Shown: positions 9,801 to 19,252, numbered from the stretch's first letter. The stretch: 64,000 nt of DNA from Streptomyces sp. I6 (GCA_003725745.1 RHDP01000001.1:6861501-6925500), one strand, 5' to 3'. Program-made: numbers and translations. Notes: generated from the sequence alone by a model not told the origin.

Positions 9801-9894
9801 CAGCACCCTGACCCGCCCCAACGCCACGTTCCGGGGCACGGCACCACAGCTATAGGCTCGGCACCGCCCAAGAGTCATGATCAAGGAGTTCACC

Positions 9895-10830
9895 ATGAAG
9901 GCAGCGGTCATCAACCAGTACGGCCAGATCGACGACGCCGTGGCGGTCACCGAGGTCCCCACGCCCGCCGTCGGCCCGCGCGACGTGCTGATCAAGGCCC
10001 GGGCGGCTGGCGTCAACCCGGTCGACCACCTGATCATCAAGGGCTTCATGCGCGCCGGGGACCTAACCCAGCCACTGATCATTGGCAACGAACTCGCGGG
10101 CGTGGTGGCCGAGACCGGCGCGGAGGTGACAGGCTTCGCCGTCGGCGACGAGGTCTTTGCCCGGGTCGACCCTCGCATCGGCGGGGCCTTCGCCGAGTAC
10201 GTCGCGGTGGACCAGTCCCTGGTCGCCGCCAAGCCACAGGCCCTCTCGTTCGAGGAAGCGGCCTCGCTGCCCCTGGTCGGGCTCACCGCCTGGCAGGCAC
10301 TGACCGAGCAGGCGAAAGTCGGGCCGGGCACCCGCGTCCTGATTCACGGCGGCGCTGGCGGCGTGGGCTCCGTCGCGGTCCAGCTCGCCAAGCACCTCGG
10401 TGCCGAGGTCGTGGCCACCGCGGGCGCCGACAGCACCGAACTCGTCCGCCAGCTGGGCGCCGACCAGGTCGTCGACTACCGTGCCGAGAAGTTCGACGAG
10501 ATCCTCTCCGGCATCGACGTCGTCTTCGACACCATCGGCGGGCCGACCCAGGACCGTTCCTTCCGGGTCCTCAAGCCCGGCGGCACGCTGGTCTCGATCG
10601 TCCCCATCACCGACATCGAGGCCAAGAAAGCCGAGTGGAACGTCGACGCCCGCACCTTCTACATGCGTCCGCACGGCGAGCAGCTGGCCCACCTGGCCGA
10701 CCTGGTGACCTCCGGCGAGCTCCAGCCTCTGCTGGAGACGACCTTCCCCCTCGCCGAGACCGCCGACGCCCTGCGCAAAGTGGAACGCGGCGGCGCCCGC
10801 GGCAAGACCGTCATCCGCATCCCGGCCTGA
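9895..10830 (+). CDS. NADPH-dependent quinone oxidoreductase-like (MDR family)
   Basis: This 311-residue zinc-independent medium-chain dehydrogenase/reductase resembles quinone oxidoreductases. The GroES-like half holds RDVLIKARAAGVNPVDHLI and IIGNELAGVV. The Rossmann half holds VLIHGGAGGVGSVAVQLAKH, the AxxGGVG nucleotide-binding turn. No structural-zinc cysteines are seen. The start at 9895 is set by AAGGAG eight bases upstream; the in-frame ATG at 9877 lacks a site. The enzyme probably reduces quinones or enones using NADPH in the cytoplasm. It is the only intact gene between two IS6 transposase fragments facing each other, so it may have arrived as mobile cargo. Confidence 0.85.
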   Translation: MKAAVINQYGQIDDAVAVTEVPTPAVGPRDVLIKARAAGVNPVDHLIIKGFMRAGDLTQPLIIGNELAGVVAETGAEVTGFAVGDEVFARVDPRIGGAFAEYVAVDQSLVAAKPQALSFEEAASLPLVGLTAWQALTEQAKVGPGTRVLIHGGAGGVGSVAVQLAKHLGAEVVATAGADSTELVRQLGADQVVDYRAEKFDEILSGIDVVFDTIGGPTQDRSFRVLKPGGTLVSIVPITDIEAKKAEWNVDARTFYMRPHGEQLAHLADLVTSGELQPLLETTFPLAETADALRKVERGGARGKTVIRIPA

Positions 10831-10834
10831 ACCT

Positions 10835-11105
10835 CGTCAGGATGCCATTCGTCGCCGGGGCCGGGTCTGCGGCGCCGCAGACCCGGGCGTATGCCTCGCC
10901 GAACTTCGCACACCAGCGGCGCACGGTGTGGTAGGAGACGATCACCTCGCGCTGGAGCATCAGCTCCTCCACCTCGCGGTAGCTGAGCGGGAAGCGGAAG
11001 TACAGCCACACGCAGTGCGCGATGATCTCTGCCGGGTAGCGGTGGCCCCTGTACGACGGCGACGTTCTCTCCAGGACGGGCTCGCTCCCGCCCCGACCAA
11101 CCTGA
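10835..11105 (-). pseudogene. IS6 family transposase, N-terminal fragment
   Basis: The minus strand encodes CVWLYFRFPLSYREVEELML and VSYHTVRRWCAKFGEAYA, the N-terminal helix-turn-helix region of IS6-type transposases. It then changes frame to RRRPGPGDEWHPDEV, just short of the first catalytic Asp region. It ends five bases from the oxidoreductase stop codon. Confidence 0.7.
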
Positions 11106-11215
11106 AATCATCTCACCCGCCGGTCAACGTGACAGCGCCGGCCAGCGGCCCCATTGCGGAGCTGCGGAGGGCGTGCTCGGGCCGCCGTGACGTCGAAGTG
11201 GGCAACCGATGGGCA

Positions 11216-12087
11216 TCAGGAGAGCACCCGCTGCCGGAAACTGTGGATACCGAGCCCCAACAGGACGGCGGCAAACAAGACGAGACCGGGGTAGACGACG
11301 TACAAGGGCATGTGCGCCGTGTCGGTGTACGCGGCCCGCATTCCTTCTGCCACGTAGGTCAGCGGATTGATCAGGGTCAGCGCCTGCAGCCAGGGGAAGT
11401 CGCCCACCCGGATCGCGGACAGACTCGTCCACCGGTAGTACACCCCGCCGAGGAAGACCATCGGCAGGTACAGGAAGCCGACGACGACCCCCATCGACCT
11501 CGGCTGCACGCTGGCACCGACGAGGAGTCCGAGCGAAGCCATGGTGACGGCCGACAATGGGATGACCGTGCAGATGATCCACCAGTGCTCCGCCACCCTG
11601 ACCTCGACCCCGGGGGCGTGCACCAGCAGGGTCGCGGGAAGGACGATGCAGGCGGAGAGCGCGCCCTGGGCCGCGCTTGACAGCATCCGCGCCACCGGGA
11701 CCATCCAGAGAGGGCAGGGGCCTGTACCCGGTCCTCAATCTCTCGGGTGTGGCCGAACTCCATGCTCATGCGGAAAGTGATGGACTGGAACCCCTGGTAG
11801 GCGATCGACATCGCCACCAGCCCGGGGACGAGTGTGGTGGCGAAGAGATCCTCGCCACGGAGCCCGGTTCCCTGCCCTATGCCCTCACCGATGACCGGAA
11901 AGACGTAGAGGAACACGAAGACCAGGAGGACCGGTTGGAACAGCGTCCGGGCCAGGAACTCGACCCAGCTCTTCCCCAGTACGCACAGATCGCGCCAGAG
12001 CAGTGCCTGCATGGCCTTGCGGCCTGCGGCTGCGACCGACCGGGTCGGCCGCAGCCACGCCTCGTCCCGGGGAGGGGGCGTGGTCAT
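11216..12087 (-). CDS. ABC-2 type exporter permease, DrrB-like (frameshifted)
   Basis: The membrane half of an ABC exporter. The first part (from ATG 12087) reads LLWRDLCVLGKSWVEFLART and MSIAYQGFQSITFRM, and reaches REIEDRVQAP. At about 11705 the frame breaks at a CTCTCT/GG sequence. The next frame continues MVPVARMLSSAAQGAL, VGFLYLPMVFLGGVYY and INPLTYVAEGMRA to the stop at 11216. One added base, or loss of a TC pair, restores about 290 residues with six membrane segments, a normal DrrB size. The ATG overlaps the ATPase stop (ATGA), so both are coupled. DrrAB-like pairs expel drugs or lipophilic metabolites. Confidence 0.75.
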
Positions 12088-13055
12088 GGGTCCCCGCTCT
12101 TCGGCGCTGTGTAGCGGAGGTACACGTCCTCCAGGCTGACCTCGGTCACAGACACCTCCTCCAGTTCGTGGCCCAGCGCACTCGAGATGGCCATGACCCG
12201 CTGCTGCAGGTGCCGGCCGTCCCGGACGCGCAGAGTCACCGAGTCGCCGCCCACCCGTGCCTCGGTGACGCCGTCCATCCGCGCGACGAGGTGGCGGGCC
12301 AATGCCTCGAGGTCGCCGCCGCTCCGTACGAGAACCACGCGGTCGCTGTCGACGCCCCGCTTCAGCTCGTCTGGCGTCCCCATGGCCAGGATCCTTCCGT
12401 GATCCATGATCGCCACCCTGGTGCACAGAGTCTCCGCCTCGCTCAGGTTGTGGGTCGTCAGCAGAATCGTCTGCCCCTCCGAGGCAAGCCCTGTGAGCAT
12501 GCCCCACAGCCCGTTACGGCTCTGCGGGTCGAGGCCCACGGTCGGCTCGTCGAGGAAGAGCACGGCCGGGCGGTGGAAGACCGCCCGGGCGATCATCAGT
12601 CGCTGCGCAAGGCCGCCGGACAGCGTGCTCACCGAGGCACCACGGCGCTGCGCGAGGCCGAACTGCTCCAAAAGCTCGTCCGTCACGGCCCGCGACCGGC
12701 GACGGGTCATACCGAAGAGCAGGCCGTGGAAGTAGAGGTTCTCCCAGACCGACAGCATGCGGTCGAGCGTGTTCTGCTGCGACACGACGGCGATCACCTG
12801 CTTGACGAGGGCAGGGTGGCGGACGACGTCGAGGTCCCCGATCCGGGCCGACCCCGAGGTCGGACGGACCCGGGTGGTGAGCATGCCCATGGTCGTGGTC
12901 TTGCCCGCCCCGTTGGGCCCGACGAGGCCGAAGAGCTCGCCCCGGCGAATGCGGAGATCCACCCTGTCTACCGCCTTGACGTCCGAGGCCGGGTAGACCT
13001 TCGTCAAACCGGCGGCGCGGATCGCGACATCGGGATTCCCGCGACCGTCCGTCAC
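12084..13055 (-). CDS. ABC transporter ATP-binding protein, DrrA-like
   Basis: The nucleotide-binding subunit of an ABC-2 exporter, 323 residues from the GTG at 13055, which follows GGAGGGAGAAGCC. The Walker A motif is GPNGAGKTTT, the Q-loop lies in VVSQQNTLD, the signature is LSGGLAQR, Walker B is VLFLDEPTVGLDP and the switch is TTHN. A C-terminal extension of about 80 residues (EEVSVTEVSLEDVYLRYT) is typical of DrrA proteins. It drives the downstream permease, whose start overlaps its stop. The longer frame upstream to 13445 lacks these features. The substrate is unknown and no resistance or biosynthetic gene is adjacent. Confidence 0.85.
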   Translation of the reverse strand: MTDGRGNPDVAIRAAGLTKVYPASDVKAVDRVDLRIRRGELFGLVGPNGAGKTTTMGMLTTRVRPTSGSARIGDLDVVRHPALVKQVIAVVSQQNTLDRMLSVWENLYFHGLLFGMTRRRSRAVTDELLEQFGLAQRRGASVSTLSGGLAQRLMIARAVFHRPAVLFLDEPTVGLDPQSRNGLWGMLTGLASEGQTILLTTHNLSEAETLCTRVAIMDHGRILAMGTPDELKRGVDSDRVVLVRSGGDLEALARHLVARMDGVTEARVGGDSVTLRVRDGRHLQQRVMAISSALGHELEEVSVTEVSLEDVYLRYTAPKSGDP

Positions 13056-13493
13056 GGCTTCTCCCTCCTCGCCCGCCAGGCGTTCGCTTCGGCGCCCCGA
13101 CGCCCCCCGGTCCCGGTGGTAGGGGAGAAACCAGGCCTTCTCACCCATCGATGACGTGGTGAACCCCGAGCGTCTCGTATGGGCGGCGTCCCGCACGGCC
13201 TTCGGGTCGGGAAGAGCCCGGAGGCCGTCGGCATCTCGCGGCATCCGCTGTCGAACTCCCGGCGCCCGAACGCAGCCGTGGATGTCGTCGACGCACGCGT
13301 GGCGAGCGAGGCGGCGTCCCCGCAGACCACACACACGCCTGCCATGCGTTCCTCTGGTTCCCCGAGGGAGTCGCGTGCTCGGTCGCCGACCCGGCTCGGT
13401 TCTGGGACGCCGCCGTCGGCAGGCGCCACACGCGCGGTGGTTCACTCGTACCGGGGACCGCCCTCGGCCCTGCGGATCGAGAAGATCCTTCCT
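13056..13493. other. Region upstream of the exporter
   Basis: About 440 bases. The minus strand has an open frame continuing upstream of the ATPase (including CVDDIHGCVRAPGVRQRM and TRRSGFTTSSMGEKAWFLP) that looks partly protein-like. I cannot assign it, and no ribosome binding site supports it. It could be the remnant of another gene and probably also carries the exporter promoter. Confidence 0.3.
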
Positions 13494-13790
13494 TCAGCTT
13501 AGGTCACCTCGATCCTCGCCGCAGCGGACGCACGACGGCGCTAAGACGGCGCCGGAGGTGTCCCACTGCTCGGCGGCGGCGCGGAGCCGGCTGCGCTGGT
13601 GTTCTTCTTCCGCGAGGCGTTCAGCCGGGTCGGTGTGGTCGATGTAGTCGGCGACGGCGGCCAGGTCCAGGCGCTGGAACTCGGCCGGGTCGAGGGTTTC
13701 GACTTCCCACTGGACGGGTTGCGTTCGATCGGGACCGTGCTGTTTGGCGAAGGCGGGCCAGTGCGGGTCGTCGGCCTGCCCGGCGGCTAG
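13494..13790 (-). pseudogene. 3' part of phage-type gene split by IS701
   Basis: The last 98 codons of a small acidic protein (AAGQADDPHWPAFAKQHG, then AEFQRLDLAAVADYIDH, ending SCVRCGEDRGDLS). The apparent N-terminus of the open frame, up to 13862, is IS sequence. Joining this part to 15232-15358 through one copy of the CTAG target duplication restores one uninterrupted frame (RERDLPLAAGQADD). It therefore lies directly downstream of the tailspike gene. The function is unknown; position suggests a tail-associated or host-range accessory protein. Confidence 0.65.
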
Positions 13791-13806
13791 TAGGGCTTGG
13801 TCAGGT
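13787..13806 (+). repeat. IS701 left terminal repeat with CTAG target duplication
   Basis: CTAG (13787-13790) is the target duplication and TAGGGCTTGGTCAGGT (13791-13806) the left terminal repeat. The right end (15216-15235) is its complement with one mismatch, followed by CTAG. A CTAG-like duplication is the known habit of IS701 elements. Confidence 0.85.
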
Positions 13807-15231
13807 TCATTCGTCGGTGGCGTGTCCGTTTGACCGGGTGTGTCGTTGACCGGGTGTGACACCTGGGGAGTTGGATGAAGTCCGGTGCCGTCTGGAGGAC
13901 TTCGCGGCGGATGTGTTCGAGCCGTTCGCGCGGGCGGATCAGCGTCGGTGGGGCGGGGTGTATCTGCGGGGTCTGCTCCTGGACGGCCGGCGCAAATCGG
14001 TGGAGCCGATGGCCGCCCGGCTGGGCGAGGACGGCAACCGGCAGGCCCTGGCCCACTTCATCACCACCAGCCCGTGGGATCCGGCGCATGTGCGGGCCCG
14101 CCTCGCATGGAAGATGGCTCCGGCGATCAGACCGACCGCGCTGATCATCGATGACACGGGCTTCCTCAAGGACGGCGACGCATCGGCCTGTGTGTCGCGG
14201 CAGTACACCGGCACCGCCGGCAAGGTCACCAACTGCCAGGCGGGCGTGTCCTTGCACCTGGCCTCCGACACCGCGTCGGCGGCGATCGACTGGCGGTTGT
14301 TCCTCCCCAAGAGCTGGGATCCCGCCTCGCCACTGGCCGATCCCGGCAAGGTGGCCCGCCGCGAGCGGTGCGGCATCCCGCCGGACGTGGGCCATGTCGA
14401 GAAGTGGCAGCTGGCCCTGGACATGATCGACGAGACCCGGTGCTGGGGTGTCGATGTCCCCCTGGTCGTGGCCGACGGCGGCTACGGAGATACCGCCGCC
14501 TTCCGGCTCGGCCTGGAAGACCGCGGACTTCACTACGTGGTGGGCAGCTCGACCACCGTCACCGCCCATCCACACAGCGCGACGCCGCACACCCCGCCCC
14601 ACAGCGGCCGCGGCCGCCCGCCCCAGCCTGCCTACCCCGAGGCGCCGAAGAGCGTGAAGGAGCTGGTCATCGCCACGGGGAAGCAGGCGGCCCGGCCCGT
14701 GCAGTGGCGGGAGGGCTCCCGCCGGGGCACCGGCCGCAGCGGGTTCAAGCGCATGTACTCACGGTTCGTGGCGCTACGGATCCGGCCCGCTGGACGCGAG
14801 ATCCGCAAGGCCGTCGACGGCCCGGAACTGCCCGCGTGCTGGCTGCTGGCCGAGTGGCCCGCCACCGAACCGGAACCGGTGCAGTTCTGGCTCTCCAACC
14901 TGCCCAATGACACCCCACTCACCACACTCGTGCGGCTGGCCAAGCTCCGCTGGCGCATCGAGCACGACTACCGCGAGATGAAGCAGGCCTTGGGCTAGCC
15001 CACTTCGAGGGCCGCACCTGGAACGGATGGCACCACCACGTCACCCTCGTCTCCGCCGCCCACGCCTTCTGCACCCTCCAACGCATGGCCCAGGCCCCAA
15101 AAGAAACGGCGTCGGCCTGAGCCTCTACCAGGTCATCCGCGAGATGCAGCTACTCCTCGCCGTCTGGACCGGCGCCTGCCCCACCTGCCACCGCGACATA
15201 CCCACACCCATACCGACCTGACCAAGTCCTA
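13791..15231 (+). mobile_element. IS701 family insertion sequence, complete ends
   Basis: A 1441 bp element bounded by 16 bp terminal inverted repeats and a CTAG duplication. It contains one transposase gene on the plus strand. It interrupts a minus-strand open frame, and precise removal of the element plus one CTAG restores that frame exactly. The insertion is therefore recent enough that flanks have not decayed. Confidence 0.85.
13856..15221 (+). CDS. IS701 family transposase (two frameshifts)
   Basis: A DDE transposase of about 455 residues. Recognisable blocks are FEPFARADQRRWGGVYLRGL, ALIIDDTGFLKDG (first Asp), VVADGGYGD (second Asp) and LRWRIEHDYREMKQALG (Glu region). The frame stops at 14998, but one added base gives LAHFEGRTWNGWHHHVTL. 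A second shift near 15115 gives GLSLYQVIREMQLLLAVWTG to the stop at 15221, which lies inside the right terminal repeat. Both frames match the usual C-terminus, so the breaks may be base-calling errors rather than inactivation. It starts with GTG or ATG close to the left repeat. Confidence 0.8.
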
Positions 15232-15235
15232 CTAG
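15216..15235 (-). repeat. IS701 right terminal repeat with CTAG duplication
   Basis: ACCTGACCAAGTCCTA (15216-15231) is the inverted right repeat, followed by the second CTAG (15232-15235). The transposase stop codon lies inside it. Confidence 0.85.
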
Positions 15236-15358
15236 GGGCAGGTCGCGTTCGCGGACCTGGTCGTGGGTGAGCAGGGTCGTCGCGGATTCGTGGTGCACGC
15301 TGTTGTCGTGCAGGGTGTGTGTGGTCAGTAGCCTTTGACGAAGTCGATGACGTACCAC
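15232..15358 (-). pseudogene. 5' part of phage-type gene split by IS701
   Basis: Minus-strand codons reading TTHTLHDNSVHHESATTLL and THDQVRERDLPL end at the CTAG where the IS entered. Their continuation is at 13790 downward. The start is uncertain. The ATG at 15358 would overlap the end of the tailspike gene by 34 bases; a later GTG is also possible. Confidence 0.55.
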
Positions 15359-16742
15359 TTGCTGGCGGTGGCGTTGTAGAGGGCGGTGAGGAAGTCGCGT
15401 TTGTTGGCGGTGGTGGTGAGGGTGACCGAGGAGATCGTGGTGCCCAGGGCGAATCCCGAGGCGAGGTTGAGGGTGCGGCTTCCGGTGCCGTCCTGGATGA
15501 GTTCCCAGGTGATGCGCTGACCGTTGGTGGCGTTCGTGGGGATGCCCAGGGTTCTGTTGCCGCCGAGGGTGACGCGGAAGAGGTTTCCTTGCGATGCGTT
15601 GGTGGCGATGGTGGGGGCGTCGGTGAGGGTGACGGGGGAGGGGAGGACCTTGGAGTCGACGTAGTCCTTGCGTGTGAGGTGCTGGGCCTGGGTGGGGGAG
15701 GCTGTGGTGGAGACGTTGCCTTCGTAGTAGGCGGAGCCCGCGCCGTAGACGAAGCCTGCGGCGACCGTACCTCCCGCTGTGTCGTTGGTGATGTTGGTAT
15801 AGCCCGCCAGGGACAGCGGTTTGACGTTGCTGAAGTCGCCGAGGGTGGCCGAGCAGCCGGAGTCGACCTTAACGGAGTTGACGGCCGAGCCGGTGGGGGA
15901 GTTCTCGGCGAAGCCGAAGATGCTGACGGCTCTGGCGCCGCCGGTGACCCAGATGCTGACGTTGGGGCTCTCGTAGGTGAACGGATTGAACAGGCCCACC
16001 CCGATCGCGGCGTTGATCTTCCAGCTGTAGCCGTTGTAGCCGGTGCCCCGGTTGACGGCCGACTCGGCGCCGCATCCGGTGAAGGTGATGCCCTGGGTGC
16101 CCCCGCCGGTCACCTCGTAGCCGATGCCGCAGTGGTCCGCGGCGCAGCTGACGAAGGAGCAGTAGGCCATGGTGTCGATGCGGAATCCCGCGTTGGTGAT
16201 GGTGTCCGCGTAGCAGGAGACGAAGGAGCAGCTGGTCCCGGCGGCTCCCCGGAGACGCCGCGGATGTCCCAGCCGTGGTTGCCGTTGTTGGCGGACGTCA
16301 CGCTGTCGAACGTGGACACGATCGGGTTGGACAGGTCGATCCCGGTACCGCCGAAGTGCCTGACCGTCAGGCGTGCGAACGCCAGCGAAACCGTCGCGGG
16401 GTTGGAGGTGCGGGTGAGAACGATGCCCTTGCCACTGCCGCTGGCCGGTCCCTGGATCCTGAGGTCCTGGATGGTCAGCCGGGTGATGTCCGATCCGCTC
16501 AGCCCGTTGGCGGTGGTACTGCTCTGCGAGATCACCGCCGATCCGTCGCTGACACCCTGCAGGATGAGGTTGGACCGGACTACGAGGGCTGAGGAGATCT
16601 TGTAAGTGCCGGCGGGGAAGACCACCGTCCCGCCTGAGGCAGGCACCGCGTTGATTGCGGTCTGGATCGCCGTGGTGTCGTCGGTCGAGCCGTTGCCGGT
16701 CGCCCCGTAGTCCATGACGTTGAACCAGTAACTGCTGGCCAT
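15325..16742 (-). CDS. Phage tailspike-like beta-helix protein (frameshifted)
   Basis: About 472 residues. The N-terminal 200 residues form a pectate-lyase-like right-handed beta-helix (NVMDYGATGNGSTDDTTAIQ, GGTVVFPAGTYKIS, the PF12708-type start), as in phage tailspikes and polysaccharide-degrading enzymes. Cys-rich rungs such as SCSFVSCYAD and YCSFVSCAADHCG follow. The C-terminal region has the phage-fibre motif HLTRKDYVDSKV and a beta-rich end (LTTTANKRDFLTALYN). One base is missing near 16245 (a GGGG run); restoring it joins GVSG to AAGTSCSF. The ATG at 16742 has GGGAG eight bases upstream. It probably binds or cleaves cell-surface glycans as part of a prophage or phage-tail-like particle, but no other tail genes are present. 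Confidence 0.75.
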
Positions 16743-17192
16743 GGCCGTCTCCCGTCCCAGCATTGCAGCATTGGCGTTGCGAAGCACTGTGGCAGCGGGC
16801 GACGGCCGGTTCGCTGGTTCCGGTGGCCATCCGCGTGGGTCGATTCAGAGCGGTCTTCAACAGGGAGCGTCTCGGGGTGACGGCATGCGGCGCAGGGAGT
16901 GGGGACTGCCGCGTGGGTCGGTGCTGCCGGTCCAGAATGCCGCTCTGCTCACGCTTGATACATGCCCTACTACGCTAGGTAGCGTAGTGATCCGTGCAGC
17001 CGTACGTAAAGGCCCTCGTCGGAAGCCTTGCCCCCTGCTGCACACACGAGGGCCCGGACGCCTCCTCCGCCCGCGCGGGTGGTACGTGCTCACCACCTGG
17101 CTGGCTCGAGTGCGCCCCAGCCTGCGCGGTACCGGCAGGCCCGGTGTGCGGAGTCCGCGGCACACCGCCGATCGCCCCGCGCGACGACGGGA
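16743..17192. promoter_or_regulatory. Intergenic region with operator-like palindrome
   Basis: About 450 bases. ACTACGCTA-GG-TAGCGTAGT at 16969-16988 is a perfect 9 bp inverted repeat and looks like a dimeric repressor operator. Downstream of the glycosyltransferase, at about 17009-17055, GGCCCTCGT and ACGAGGGCC form a stem with a loop of about 30 bases that could end that gene's transcript. No open frame is convincing. Confidence 0.45.
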
Positions 17193-18259
17193 TCACACGG
17201 GATCCGTCTGGGCCCGGTGCCATCGGGCGGCGCGGCCGGTGAGCAGGTCGATCAGCGAGCGAACGAAGACGGCCTGGATGAACAGGTCGTAGGCCAGCTC
17301 GATCACCAGGGGCAGAGCGAGTGCCCTGGCGCGCCAGCCGCCTCTCCAGACAGTGGTGACGCGTTCGGCGATGAAGATCACCCCCACTGTGATCCACAGC
17401 GGCCGTACCGCCCAGCCGCCCACCACCGCGGTGATCGCCAGCAGCAGCACGTACAGGGACAGGGCGACGGCGCCGATCGCGATCCCGGCCTGCTGTCCCC
17501 AGTAGCGGAGCGTGGTGCGAGTGATCCCGTAGTGCCGCAGGTTCTCCAGGGCGCCGCGCTGCCAGCGCAGCCGCTGCCACCACAGCTCGTTCCAGCCGGT
17601 CATGATCTCGGTGGTGACGCGGCACGGTGCGGGAGACCTCAGACGCCAGCCCAGTGTCTTGAGGGCGAGCGTGAACTCGTTGTCCTCCGTGAGGGCGGCG
17701 GTGTCGTAGACCTGCCCGGGCACCCCCGGCAGATGCTTCGCACGCGCGGCGGCCACCTCGCGCATCGCCTGCACCCGGATGACGGAGGCGGTACCGGTTA
17801 GTACCATCACGCGGCCGCGATGGCGTTCGATGTCGCGGCTGTAGCGCAGGAACTCGTTCCGCTGGAGCTGGCCGAGCAGCCCCCCTCCGGACTCGCCGAA
17901 GAAGATCCCGCCCACGGCGCCGAGCGTGCTGTCGGAGAGCAGGTGCTCTTCCGCGACCTCGAGGAAGTCCGCGTCGATCCGCGAGTCTGCGTCCATCACG
18001 AGGAGCGCGTCATCAACGTCAAGATCGGGCAGCAGATGCTCCAGAGCCTGGTTGAGGGCGCCGGCCTTCATGGCCGTATTGCCGGCGGTCTCCATCACCC
18101 GCACACCGGCGGCGGAGGCGAGCTCCACGGTCTTGTCGGTGCTGTTGTCACTGACCACGACCACGGAATCCGGCGGCCGGGACTGCTCCCGCAGAGACCG
18201 CAGCGAGGCGGAGATCCTCCCGCCTCGTTGTGGGCGGGGATCAATGCCACTAGCCTCAC
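17193..18259 (-). CDS. Membrane glycosyltransferase family 2 (frameshifted)
   Basis: A processive-type GT2 enzyme of about 355 residues. It opens with VRLVALIPAHNEAG. One G is missing near 18220, and restoring it joins to RISASLRSLREQ and DSVVVVSDNSTDKT. It then shows the acceptor-side DAD (VMDADSRIDADFLE), the TED-like TEDNEFTLAL and the QRLRWQRGALENL (Q/RxxRW) signature of cellulose, chitin and hyaluronan synthase-like enzymes. Three or four membrane segments follow (GIAIGAVALSLYVLLLAITA). The GTG at 18259 has GGGAGA upstream. It probably polymerises or adds sugars at the inner face of the membrane. The sugar and product are unknown. Confidence 0.75.
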
Positions 18260-18544
18260 GAGAGTCTCCCTGGTCGGCGACTCGGCCCCGATGACCACTG
18301 ACGGCATACCCGCACGTCAGGGGAGCGAGGACGACGGGCAGCCTTCGCCGAAGGCGTGGCGCCGCTGCGCAGGCAGACTACGAAGACCCCAGAAAGCGAA
18401 ATTCGCGCCACGCCGTCCCGAGCGAGCTGATTCCGACAACCGAGGGAGTGCCGCAGTCCGAAAACGCGCACTCCTGGTCGCCGCCGCCCCTCTCTGCGCA
18501 TGCCCGGGCGAACGCACGGCGACAGAGACAGAAAGGCGCCTGGA
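18260..18544. other. Intergenic, nothing recognised
   Basis: This 285-base stretch upstream of the glycosyltransferase probably contains its promoter. I found no supported gene. Confidence 0.4.
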
Positions 18545-18702
18545 TCAGTAGTGCCGCCCGCGCGGGATCAGCTTTACGACGGCCAGACCGGCGAAGATGA
18601 GCGTGAAAACGGCTACCACCCAGGCCAGCACCTGCATCCCGGTACTGGCTAGGGCGCCGGCGGCGACTACACCGTGACCCCGAACATCCCTGCTGTGTAC
18701 AT
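18545..18702 (-). CDS. Tiny LAXTG-type wall-anchored peptide (frameshifted)
   Basis: From the ATG at 18702 the frame starts MYTAGMFGVTV and stops. One added base continues VAAGALASTGMQVLAW, a hydrophobic segment (VVAVFTLIFAGLAVV) and a basic tail KLIPRGRHY. LASTG followed by a membrane helix and positive charges is the sorting signal used by class E sortases of actinomycetes. The peptide would be about 52 residues with no room for a separate ectodomain. It may be the end of a larger gene or a small secreted peptide. GGAAAG lies further upstream than ideal. Confidence 0.4.
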
Positions 18703-19252
18703 GGCGCTTACTGCTTTCCGTAGGCTTTCCAGCGATCTGCAGACGGCTCGATCAGGTACCACTCAATAGGACGTCTTTGCCCGTATTTCGCGCAGGATGT
18801 CGACTCCTTGCCCGCCGGCACCCGAGTGCCGGAATGGCTCCCTCCGCCACGCAGAGAGGAGCGGCCGCCGGCGCTCGGCCGCGTGAATGACAGCGTGTGC
18901 GTGGGCAACACGGGCAAGGATGCGGCACTGGGCCGAGGATGGCTCCTCGGGCGCTTCAAGGACGCTGATGGGCCGCGCCACAGCGAGGCCGCCTGTAGAG
19001 ATCGAATGGGACGTACCACCCCGCGCCGATGAGCGATCGCAGTGGGTGAGCGGCGGATCCACTCCTGCGGCGTACACCCCGTGCCCCGCGGTGCGTCGTC
19101 GGGCGGTGTGTGGCCGTGTCGTGGGGCGAGGAGTCTGGCGGATGGTCAGGCGGTGCGGGAGCACCGCTGTGGGCCGCCGTTCGGGCGGCCGTCCGTCACT
19201 TCGTCTTCGACATGCGGAGCACGTCGGGTGGTCCCGGTGGTCTCGCTGGCGG
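18703..19252. other. Long region without a supported gene
   Basis: About 550 bases. The only candidate is a 36-codon minus-strand frame (ATG 19256 to 19146, beginning MTASETTGTTRRAPH). Its start overlaps the stop of the upstream ATPase fragment in an ATGA arrangement. This could be a real coupled small gene, but its sequence is not recognisable. The rest shows no coding signal I trust. Confidence 0.3.

Noticed and set aside
15319-16605. 428-codon plus-strand frame opposite the tailspike
   Set aside because: Val/Gly/Asp-rich shadow of the tailspike gene; no motifs.
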